Source: Candidatus Curtissbacteria bacterium RIFCSPLOWO2_01_FULL_38_11b
GTDB taxonomy: Bacteria; Patescibacteriota; Microgenomatia; Curtissbacterales; GWA2-41-24
Assembly: GCA_001774995.1 (NCBI GenBank)
Contig: MFBO01000003.1
Span: 1-14,195, forward strand
Direction of reading: 5' to 3'
Length of the DNA: 14,195 nucleotides
The notes beneath the pieces were generated by a model. That model did not search any database. It had not been told where the DNA came from and saw only the letters and a list, made by a program, of their open reading frames with translations. Of the stretch, positions 6,671 through 12,471 are shown piece by piece. The position numbers and the translations under genes were made by a program. Each line of letters opens with the position of its first letter. Position 1 is the first letter of the stretch.

Positions 6671-7021
6671 TTATTGCCTTTCCCTAAAATCCCTAAGTCT
6701 TCTTTCTGCTGTTTTTATCTCCTTGCGATCGGTTTTTTGTTTTTTCTTTTGAAATCCATGTAGTAAGAGAAAATTTTTATCAACAATTGCTACATAAAAA
6801 ATTCTGATACTATCACTTCCTAGTATTCTCAATTCCCAAAGTTCTGACCCTGTTAACTTCTTAGCGTAAGGCAAACCTATTCTAGTACCAAATTCTTTTA
6901 GTAAGTCCAGAGTATCGGCTACTTTTAACCTTGTTTTAAGTTCTAGGGAACCGATGAAATTAAATACAGGAGATGCTCCTTGTACTGTTTCGTAATAAAC
7001 TAATTTCCACTTTGAATCCAT
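6671..7021 (-). CDS. RelE-superfamily toxin (HigB / phage Gp49-like)
   Basis: The 116-residue protein matches the phage-derived Gp49-like / HigB group of ribosome-associated mRNA interferases. The diagnostic C-terminal half is clear: LPYAKKLTGSELWELRI (50-66), then SIRIFYVAI, then LLHGFQKKKQKTDRKEIKTA, where the lysine-rich loop and RIFY strand form the RNA-cleaving surface in the family. It sits 43 nt upstream of the XRE antitoxin. The start is supported by an extended -10 box 6 nt before the ATG. It appears intact. The C-terminus is longer and more basic than some members (ending RRLRDFRERQ). Confidence 0.88.
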   Translation of the reverse strand: MDSKWKLVYYETVQGASPVFNFIGSLELKTRLKVADTLDLLKEFGTRIGLPYAKKLTGSELWELRILGSDSIRIFYVAIVDKNFLLLHGFQKKKQKTDRKEIKTAERRLRDFRERQ

Positions 7022-7059
7022 TCTGGCATTCTAACAGAAAATAGGTCAGAAAATGCCAG
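7022..7059 (-). promoter_or_regulatory. toxin promoter with flanking dyad
   Basis: The minus strand reads TGTTAGAAT (7036-7028), an extended -10 box whose hexamer ends 6 nt before the toxin ATG (leaderless prediction). It lies between the arms of an inverted repeat, CTGGCATT (7023-7030) and AATGCCAG (7052-7059), a possible operator different in sequence from the antitoxin dyad. Confidence 0.5.
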
Positions 7060-7062
7060 TCT

Positions 7063-7130
7063 CGAAACTTAACCCTTCGATTCGCTTCGCTCAGGGTGGA
7101 CTTCCCTATTTCGATTGGCCTGTAGTTTCG
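7063..7130. repeat. REP-like palindromic repeat
   Basis: The gap between the NUDIX and toxin genes holds a CCCTTCG...CGCTCAGGG core (7073-7096), the sequence type of widely dispersed REP-like palindromes, enclosed by CGAAACT (7063-7069) and AGTTTCG (7124-7130). No gene is seen in it. A role as transcription attenuator or mRNA end is possible but not shown. Confidence 0.45.
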
Positions 7131-7153
7131 TTTTCACACGTAGGATTTTTAGC

Positions 7154-8104
7154 TTAACTTGAAGATGCTACTCTGCCTAGTTTCTCAATCAAACGCTGTT
7201 CTATTATCTTACGCTGTTGTTCAGTTAATGAGGCATAGACATTCCCCCTGCGTTTTAAGCGATTGATAACAAAACTAAACCAATCTTCCCCAAATTTCTG
7301 GCGACCGTATAAGGCCAAAATTGCTGCTCCATCGGATACAAAAACTTTGGAAAATTCCAAGACTTTTTTTCTAACCTCATCAGGATCGCTTAATACAAAA
7401 ACGCTTGCCCCCTCTTCTAAGTGTTGATCCATTTGTTGCTCTTGGATTTGCTTCTTTGTTAGTCGTGTCTTCGCCAGAAACATCATATCTTCGACTTTAG
7501 TTTTCATATCCTTTGTAAAACCTAAGCATTGGATATCGTTAATAGTTTCTTGAGATATTCCAGACTCCTCCGAAACTTCTCTGGTTACGGTTTTAAAAGG
7601 GTCGACATTGCCATTTTCATCTACATCTTCGGGTTCGACCGAACCTCCAAAAGTACTGACCCAGGTAGGATATTGGAATACAGTTCGACTTCTTCTTAGT
7701 AGAACTAGATGATTATCTGCAGTCGCCAGTAAGGCTGAGATGCTGAAATTTCTTGGTACTAGCTCAGGGTTAGTGTCTTGTAATTCTGTTTCATAGGTTC
7801 CGACAAAATCTTTATACTTGCCTCTTCCGAGCTTAATATGTAATTTATCATCTTTCACCTGTACTTCAATAAGATTAATTTTTGGTCTGTCGACAAGTTG
7901 ACCACCTCTTGCTTCAACTTCATGTCGTCTTTTTTCCCAATTATCATCGATTCTTTTTTGAATCTCTTTTGGTCTTATAATCGTCTCGCTAGTATCCTGG
8001 ATAACAATTTTATCTCTGGGAAAAGTTCCCACAATTGGCAGTTTAAAAAATGGGGTTACAATTTCCTTATTTCTAGCAGGCTCACCTGACTCAGCTTCCG
8101 ACAT
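7154..8104 (-). CDS. NUDIX hydrolase-like protein, NUDT22/Nudix9-like layout
   Basis: The 316-residue protein has a NUDIX core with GGSVEPEDV at 153-161 and REVSEESGI at 175-183 (catalytic REUxEExGU half intact: R175, E176, E179, E180). The usual GX5E spacing is broken by an insertion (VDENGNVDPF), and the first Glu is not in its usual place. Upstream, LHIKLGRGKYKDFVGT (88-103) resembles the LGLTxYxxxxGT element of NUDT22/Nudix9-type UDP-sugar hydrolases. That would make a nucleotide-sugar substrate plausible next to two sugar clusters; this is inference. A -10-like TAGAAT lies 7 nt before the ATG. The N-terminal 20 residues are polar with no signal peptide. It is monocistronic, ahead of the toxin-antitoxin genes. 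Confidence 0.75.
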   Translation of the reverse strand: MSEAESGEPARNKEIVTPFFKLPIVGTFPRDKIVIQDTSETIIRPKEIQKRIDDNWEKRRHEVEARGGQLVDRPKINLIEVQVKDDKLHIKLGRGKYKDFVGTYETELQDTNPELVPRNFSISALLATADNHLVLLRRSRTVFQYPTWVSTFGGSVEPEDVDENGNVDPFKTVTREVSEESGISQETINDIQCLGFTKDMKTKVEDMMFLAKTRLTKKQIQEQQMDQHLEEGASVFVLSDPDEVRKKVLEFSKVFVSDGAAILALYGRQKFGEDWFSFVINRLKRRGNVYASLTEQQRKIIEQRLIEKLGRVASSS

Positions 8105-8111
8105 TAATGTT

Positions 8112-8117
8112 ATTCTA
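8112..8117 (-). promoter_or_regulatory. -10 box of the NUDIX gene
   Basis: TAGAAT on the minus strand ends 7 nt before the ATG at 8104, predicting a 1-nt leader. It is not preceded by TGn and no -35 is evident, so this is weaker than the other sites but matches their spacing. Confidence 0.4.
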
Positions 8118-8154
8118 TCTCATTTCAAGATCTGCAGTTTTATTTTTTCGGTAA

Positions 8155-8182
8155 TTGACAAAAAACTTGCATATGGTAGTAT
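8155..8182 (+). promoter_or_regulatory. near-consensus promoter of a structured RNA
   Basis: A perfect -35 TTGACA (8155-8160), a 16-nt spacer and an extended -10 TGGTAGTAT (8174-8182) point to the plus strand. This is the most complete sigma-70-type promoter in the window. Predicted start is G8189, exactly at the 5' arm of the hairpin described next. Confidence 0.65.
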
Positions 8183-8188
8183 TGGTTT

Positions 8189-8295
8189 GTCTTATCTCCA
8201 TAGTCCAAACAAAAAACCTTCGAGATTGGAAGTCACTCGCCTAAAGGCGAAGTTTACAATCGTGTAAGAGGGCTACTTTGGATTGATAAGAGAAC
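8189..8295 (+). ncRNA. candidate structured RNA in the intergenic region
   Basis: The 303-nt gap 8105-8407 has no gene but contains a foldable transcript. TCTTATC (8190-8196) pairs with GATAAGA (8285-8291). AGTCCAAA (8202-8209) pairs with TTTGGATT (8277-8284, one G-U). Together they make a 15-bp closing stem with one 5-nt bulge. Inside, GATTG (8224-8228) pairs with CAATC (8257-8261), and CGCC-TAAA-GGCG (8238-8249) forms an apical hairpin. The predicted transcription start from the consensus promoter coincides with the first stem. No classical terminator is seen, so it could be a free small RNA or a leader of the DUF5678 gene at 8408. It fits no RNA family I can name; it is not tRNA-like. Confidence 0.5.
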
Positions 8296-8389
8296 TTACT
8301 AATTGAGCTATTTTTGACCTGCAAAAACAAGCATAATTGGTGCTTTAATTATATGTTAGCTTTTGACGTTTGAATAGCCTTGCGATAAC

Positions 8390-8398
8390 TGCTAAAAT
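8390..8398 (+). promoter_or_regulatory. extended -10 box of the second DUF5678-protease module
   Basis: TGCTAAAAT (TGn plus a near-consensus hexamer) ends 9 nt before the ATG at 8408, predicting a leader of about 3 nt. A TTGACG at 8363-8368 is too far (24 nt) to be its -35. The module may thus have its own start independent of the upstream RNA. Confidence 0.5.
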
Positions 8399-8407
8399 GC
8401 CACTGAG

Positions 8408-8620
8408 ATGAAAATTTCTTACGCAAAACTACAAAAAAGATACAGTGGCATGTATGTGCTTACCGATAAACCAGGAGGCAAAGTTGTTGCCGCATCTCGT
8501 AATTTAGGCAAAGCTTTCAAAGAGGCCGAAAAGAAGGGCTACAAATTACCTGCTGTTCAATACATACAACCTGTTGGGACTGTCGCCATTTATGAAGTTC
8601 AAATATCCCTACGAGATTAG
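8408..8620 (+). CDS. DUF5678-like small protein, module copy 2
   Basis: The 70-residue protein aligns with the copy at 5635-5832 without gaps over most of its length: RYSGMYVLTDKPGGKVVAAS against KYKGKWVALKDDEKTVVASG, then A-x(3)-A-x(2)-KG-[YF]-K-x-P. Identity is low, so the duplication is old or the copies arrived separately. Its end overlaps the protease gene by 29 nt rather than by 4, having a short C-terminal extension (QISLRD) relative to copy 1. No signal peptide. Function unknown; the constant protease neighbour is the main clue. Confidence 0.68.
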   Translation: MKISYAKLQKRYSGMYVLTDKPGGKVVAASRNLGKAFKEAEKKGYKLPAVQYIQPVGTVAIYEVQISLRD

Positions 8621-8996
8621 CTCTTCACTTGAGTTTGGCAATATCCCCAATATTTCTTTTTGGCTGAATGTTGATACTTCTAGTGGACTGGTTCCATTCT
8701 TTTTTCTCTTTGATACGGGAGCAGACGTTAGTTCCCTGCCAGTTTCTGCAGCTCAAAAATTGGCTATTGATTTGGATCAATGTCCGCAGATTCCGATGAG
8801 TGGATATGAAGGCACTACTATTTCGGTTTACAAATCCAAAATAAAAATTAATTTTAACAAAAAACCTTTGACTATACCGTGTGTTTTCCATCCTAATGAT
8901 AATGTACCAATTCTTATGGGCAGAGCGGGGATTTTAGATAGATTTAACATTCTAATGGATGGTAAGAGCAAAGAAATAACTTTTGAAGAAATTTAA
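8592..8996 (+). CDS. retropepsin-like aspartic protease, module copy 2
   Basis: From the ATG at 8592 the product is 134 residues. The start was chosen because it gives MKFKYPYE, matching MKFRYKKY of copy 1; an in-frame TTG at 8574 is less likely. The catalytic motif is FDTGADVSSLP (D41 in DTGAD), and the second hallmark is ILMGRAGILDRF (107-118), followed by a closing strand KEITFEEI, as in retroviral-type proteases acting as dimers. It has a longer, more hydrophobic N-terminal part than copy 1 (VPFFFLFDTG). The gene overlaps the DUF5678 gene by 29 nt and is convergent with the glycosyltransferase gene at 9116. Confidence 0.8.
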   Translation: MKFKYPYEISSSLEFGNIPNISFWLNVDTSSGLVPFFFLFDTGADVSSLPVSAAQKLAIDLDQCPQIPMSGYEGTTISVYKSKIKINFNKKPLTIPCVFHPNDNVPILMGRAGILDRFNILMDGKSKEITFEEI

Positions 8997-9075
8997 ACTG
9001 TGTGAAAAACCAAAACTGCCGCAATTTTTAGTAGAGGTAAATCAATCAATTTCTGTTTAGCATTTTTTGGTATTA

Positions 9076-9116
9076 TTGACAAAAATTATTGACAGAAAAG
9101 TTGCAAGGGCTATTTT
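9076..9116 (+). promoter_or_regulatory. tandem TTGACA boxes, possible antisense promoter
   Basis: Two perfect TTGACA hexamers occur 13 bp apart (9076-9081 and 9089-9094) in the gap between convergent genes. The second is followed after 16 nt by TATTTT (9111-9116). A transcript from here would run antisense into the glycosyltransferase gene. The -10 is weak, so this could be chance in AT-rich DNA. Otherwise I see nothing in 8997-9115, and no clear terminator. Confidence 0.25.
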
Positions 9117-10222
9117 CATGCAGATTGATAAACTTCCGAGGTCTCTTTGGCCATTTTGAGCCAAGAGTATATTTTTACTTGTTGATTACCTTCTTTGATC
9201 AGTTTTTCTTTTGTCCTGCTAACGATTAATACTTCTTCGATTTTCGAAGCTAAATCGTGAGGATCTTTAGGATCAAAATAGAAAGCAGCGTTGCCATAAA
9301 TTTCATGAAACACGGGAATATTTGAACAAAGTAGCGGTACCTTGGCAGCCATTGCATTTAGCCCTGGTATCCCAAATCCCTCAGCAAGTGACGGGAAAAT
9401 GTATGCTTGCGAGTTTTGGAAAAGTTTGATTAATTCTGACGGTCTTTTATAGTTTAAGATTTCAATTTTATCTTGTAAGTTTCTATTTTTAATTTCTCCT
9501 AATAGGCGATCAGAGAAAACATTGCGGGGAATGACTAAAATCAGTTTGAGCGTAGTTATATTGGCGAGATTAGATATTTTGAAAGCATTAAGTAGCAAAT
9601 TAATATTTTTGTGCGGATAGGCATTGCCGACATAAATGATCGTTGATCGTTGATCGTTGATCGTTGATCGTTGATCAGTAAAATATTCATCTTCGGCGGC
9701 TTCGTAGGTTACTACAATTTTTTGGGGCCTGATTTTAAAAGTTTTTATTAAATCCTCCTTGACAAAATTGGAGGGAACGATAATTTTTTTAGATTTTGTG
9801 ATGGCATTCTTGAAAATTCTGTGATAAGCTGCCCTTTTTAATTTAAAAAGTATAAAGTTTTTGGTAGTTGCAGATGTTTGGGGAAAGTGGTGATGAATTA
9901 AATCGTGAATCGTCACTATGAATTTGCCTCTATAAATAATCGGCACATTAAAGTGAGGTACATGTAAAAGGTCAAGATTTTGGCTTTTGAAAATTCCCGA
10001 CAATTTTGTCTGTTCTTCTAGTGAATACCAAGAAATGTCTGCTAAAACTTTAGTAAATTTTTTATTTGTAAACTTAAGATGAGACCAATTATTTTTATGA
10101 AGAAAAATAAAGTATTGGTTGTGCTTGTCAATTTTTTGCAAATTTTTTATTAAATTCTCGGTATAGACGCCGATTCCTGTCCCTTGGGGGCCAACAAATC
10201 TTGCGTCTATTCCGATCCTCAT
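9116..10222 (-). CDS. family 4 glycosyltransferase with an internal heptanucleotide repeat
   Basis: The 368-residue enzyme resembles MtfB-type family 4 transferases: MRIGIDARFVGPQGTGIGVY (1-20) with the TGIG acceptor loop, HDLIHHHFP (106-114), IIYVGNAYPHKNINLLLNAF (195-214), and EGFGIPGLNAMA (281-292). The second Glu of the EX7E donor motif is Asn (N289). I chose the ATG at 10222 over a GTG two codons earlier because GAGGGTG, a good Shine-Dalgarno site, is correctly spaced for the ATG. The linker between domains (about 182-195) is encoded by tandem 7-bp repeats, giving the repeated peptide DQRSTIN. It is last in the minus-strand glycan operon, separated from the family 2 gene by a 165-nt gap holding a dispersed palindromic repeat. 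Confidence 0.88.
   Translation of the reverse strand: MRIGIDARFVGPQGTGIGVYTENLIKNLQKIDKHNQYFIFLHKNNWSHLKFTNKKFTKVLADISWYSLEEQTKLSGIFKSQNLDLLHVPHFNVPIIYRGKFIVTIHDLIHHHFPQTSATTKNFILFKLKRAAYHRIFKNAITKSKKIIVPSNFVKEDLIKTFKIRPQKIVVTYEAAEDEYFTDQRSTINDQRSTIIYVGNAYPHKNINLLLNAFKISNLANITTLKLILVIPRNVFSDRLLGEIKNRNLQDKIEILNYKRPSELIKLFQNSQAYIFPSLAEGFGIPGLNAMAAKVPLLCSNIPVFHEIYGNAAFYFDPKDPHDLASKIEEVLIVSRTKEKLIKEGNQQVKIYSWLKMAKETSEVYQSA
9638..9679. repeat. 7-bp tandem repeat (GATCGTT, five full units) inside a glycosyltransferase gene
   Basis: Five perfect consecutive copies of GATCGTT (9638-9672) and a partial sixth (9673-9679) lie in frame in the coding sequence. Because 7 is not a multiple of 3, gain or loss of one unit shifts the frame and truncates the enzyme, so this is a candidate slipped-strand phase-variation site. 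Confidence 0.9.
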
Positions 10223-10236
10223 GTCCACACCCTCTT

Positions 10237-10378
10237 GTCATTCTGAAGAAACGACAGTGATTGAATGATCTTTTTTGTTGAGATTTTTTCGCGGAGTTTA
10301 CACTGAACAAATCTAGATCCTTCGCTCCTCTTAGGGTGACAAATGGTGAAGTGCTCAGAATGACGAAATTGAAGGATC
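10237..10378. repeat. dispersed palindromic (REP-like) repeat
   Basis: The gap between two glycosyltransferase genes holds nested inverted repeats: GTCATTCTGA (10237-10246) with TCAGAATGAC (10355-10364), and GATCCTTC (10316-10323) with GAAGGATC (10371-10378). Translated on the minus strand it gives the string CHPKRSEGS, a tell-tale of spurious proteins from this abundant repeat type in many genomes. No gene is present. It may fold in the mRNA and separate expression of the last gene. Confidence 0.65.
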
Positions 10379-10387
10379 ATAACGGAT

Positions 10388-11275
10388 TTACGCTGATAAA
10401 ACACGAATTCTTTCTAAGATTTTTAAAGAGACCAGAACCAGCCAATTTATATAAAACGGATATTTCTCTTTGAGGTGTTTTTTGTAAAATAGCTCCATGG
10501 AATGAACAGACTCATAAAGTGCTCTTTTTTTAGACTGTCGGGTCACTTTTGTTACATGTGCTGATGTTTGCTTCATTCCAGAAGCGGCACCTTTGTAATG
10601 AATAATTTTTGTACTAGGTGTATAAGCAATTTTAAATCCAGCTTGCCTAAATCGATAGCACCAATCAAGGTCTTCTCCATAAAAAAAGAAGTCTTCATCA
10701 AACAATCCTACTTTTTTGATATTTGCAGTACGTACAAACATAAATGCACCTACGCAAGATTCGATTTCGTGTTCAAGCTTATCTGAGATATGGCCCATTT
10801 GATATTGATCAAATAACTTGGTATTTGGAAAAACCCTAGACAGAGTTGAAAAGTGAGTAAAAGCTCTCCAAGGTGTCGGGTACAATCTACGGCAATCTCT
10901 GTCCAGCTTGCCGTTTGGAAGTTCTACCCTGCATGTAGCAACTGCAACATCTTTGTTTTTCTTCATAAGGCTAAACATTTTATCCAGGGTGTCGGATGAA
11001 AGGATTGTATCCGGGTTAAGTACTAGAATATAACAACCTTTTGCCTTCTTAATCGCCTGATTATTGGCTTTTGAAAAACCAACGTTTTTTTTATTGGCAA
11101 TTAAAGTTACCTCGGGGAAATCTTTTTTGACCATTTCTTTTGTTTTGTCATAAGAGTTGTTATCAACAACAAAAACTTCTACTTTTAAACTATTTATTGC
11201 TGATTTAATGGAAATTAGACAATCCTTGAGAAGCTCACGGGTATTGTAAGAGACAATGATTATAGAAATATCCAC
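10388..11275 (-). CDS. family 2 glycosyltransferase, rhamnosyltransferase-like
   Basis: The 295-residue GT-A enzyme has the standard order of motifs: ISIIIVSYNTRELLKDCL (3-20), VVDNNSYDKT (36-45), NVGFSKANNQAI (64-75), LNPDT (86-90, the DxD-equivalent metal/nucleotide site), and GLFDEDFFFYGEDLDWCYR (190-208), with the acidic base region ED at 201-202. WbbL-like rhamnosyltransferases share this pattern, but the sugar is not predictable. A basic and partly hydrophobic tail (HLKEKYPFYINWLVLVSL) may touch the membrane. The start is a GTG two bases after the stop of the upstream glycosyltransferase, with an AGGAAAAGG ribosome-binding site inside that gene. Confidence 0.9.
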   Translation of the reverse strand: MDISIIIVSYNTRELLKDCLISIKSAINSLKVEVFVVDNNSYDKTKEMVKKDFPEVTLIANKKNVGFSKANNQAIKKAKGCYILVLNPDTILSSDTLDKMFSLMKKNKDVAVATCRVELPNGKLDRDCRRLYPTPWRAFTHFSTLSRVFPNTKLFDQYQMGHISDKLEHEIESCVGAFMFVRTANIKKVGLFDEDFFFYGEDLDWCYRFRQAGFKIAYTPSTKIIHYKGAASGMKQTSAHVTKVTRQSKKRALYESVHSMELFYKKHLKEKYPFYINWLVLVSLKILERIRVLSA

Positions 11276-11277
11276 GT

Positions 11278-12468
11278 CTAGCCTTTTCCTACTTCTCTGT
11301 ATACCTTATCAAGTGTATTTGAAATTTTTTGCCAGCTGTAACTTTTGGCAACCAGGTGATAAGCCGCTTCTGATAATTTAGAACCGACTTTAGGATTTTT
11401 TAAAACCACTATAGCTTTTTGGGCCAGAGATTCTGCGCTCTGGGCAACGTAAGCATGTTCACCGTTAATAATATCTATGCCTTCGATTGCAAGATGTGTA
11501 CCCACAATAGGTGTCTTGGTAGCCATTGCCTCTAATATTTTATATTTTGTGCCTCGTCCATTTCTGATTGGCGCAAGTAAAACACTTGACTTGGCATAAG
11601 CGTCTCTGATGTCATCGACAGTTGAATCGACGATAATGTCTTTTGATCTTAGTTTTAAAATATCACTTGTTGGATTGCGGCCGACAATCCAAAGGACGGC
11701 ATTATCAACCCGGGATTTAATGTGCGGCCAGATATTTGTTGCCAGGTATATTGCTGCATCTCTGTTTGGCAACCATTTAAAATTTCCGACAAACAGAACT
11801 GTTGGTTTTTGTATTTTTTGTTTTTTGGTTCTAGCGAAAAAATCAAGATCGACCCCATTGGCAACTACATCAACAACCAGCGAAGGATTAAGACTCTGGA
11901 TAAATTTTTTATCGTCTTTGGACATTGCCGCAAGCCTTTTAGCTTTTCTCCAGTAATACTTTTCCCACCATTTAATTTTGACTACATCAAAATACAAAAA
12001 GGGTTTGATAAAAATTGCCCATTTAGGAAGACTTTCAACGAAGCGCTGATAAACGAGATATTCTATTACCTGTTCGACCAAAAAGATAGGTATTTTTGTT
12101 TGGGGAATATTAGGCATAACATAAAAAGTCTCTGCGTGAATCAAGTCGTATTTTTCTTTTGCCAATTCTTCTTTTATTTTGCTTTTAACAAACGGATCAA
12201 AATAGATACTAACCAGAAAAGGATAAGGGGTAATGATAGATAGAATAATATTTGCAGGAGACCATGCTTTGCGTCTTTTTAATGTGATAACTTTTCTGCA
12301 GTAAGGGATTAATTCCTTTACATGTTTTTCTTCTGATTTATCTCTAATGAATGAAGCGAGTGTTATTTCGTGTTTCGTGGATAAATTTTTAAGCAGATTA
12401 TATGTTCTTATCTGACCGCCGGAGACAAGAGGATAGGGCAGATATGGCGTTATCATTAATATCTTCAT
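11278..12468 (-). CDS. family 4 glycosyltransferase
   Basis: The 396-residue GT-B enzyme starts MKILMITPYLPYPLVSGGQ with the GGQIRTYNLL loop (17-26). NGVDLDFF (204-211) marks the domain boundary, and LFVGNFKWLPNRDA (225-238) opens the nucleotide-sugar domain. The donor-site segment is NGRGTKYKILEAMA (303-316), typical of the subgroup where Gly-Thr-Lys precedes a single Glu (E313). No membrane segment is predicted; the middle part (150-175) is rich in aromatic and basic residues, often seen in membrane-surface glycosyltransferases. It follows the PMT-like gene after 3 nt and precedes the family 2 gene by 2 nt, so it is firmly in the operon. Sugar specificity unknown. Confidence 0.9.
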   Translation of the reverse strand: MKILMITPYLPYPLVSGGQIRTYNLLKNLSTKHEITLASFIRDKSEEKHVKELIPYCRKVITLKRRKAWSPANIILSIITPYPFLVSIYFDPFVKSKIKEELAKEKYDLIHAETFYVMPNIPQTKIPIFLVEQVIEYLVYQRFVESLPKWAIFIKPFLYFDVVKIKWWEKYYWRKAKRLAAMSKDDKKFIQSLNPSLVVDVVANGVDLDFFARTKKQKIQKPTVLFVGNFKWLPNRDAAIYLATNIWPHIKSRVDNAVLWIVGRNPTSDILKLRSKDIIVDSTVDDIRDAYAKSSVLLAPIRNGRGTKYKILEAMATKTPIVGTHLAIEGIDIINGEHAYVAQSAESLAQKAIVVLKNPKVGSKLSEAAYHLVAKSYSWQKISNTLDKVYREVGKG

Positions 12469-12471
12469 ACT

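Noticed and set aside
8189-8295. A tRNA or known riboswitch in the intergenic structured region
   Set aside because: No T-loop, acceptor stem or CCA-compatible cloverleaf could be built on either strand, and no riboswitch core I know fits, so it is left as an unassigned RNA.
8574-8591. A TTG start for the second retropepsin gene
   Set aside because: The ATG at 8592 gives an N-terminus matching the first copy and needs no rare start codon.
9638-9679. A CRISPR-like array
   Set aside because: Units are 7 bp, directly adjacent and without spacers, inside a coding frame; this is a simple tandem repeat.
10219-10404. Minus-strand open frames across the 10223-10387 gap
   Set aside because: The product contains CHPKRSEGS, the translation of a dispersed palindromic repeat, so it is not a gene.
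11722-12243. A 173-codon plus-strand open frame
   Set aside because: It is entirely antisense to the well-supported family 4 glycosyltransferase gene and its product is low-complexity Phe/Cys/Asn-rich with no recognisable motif.
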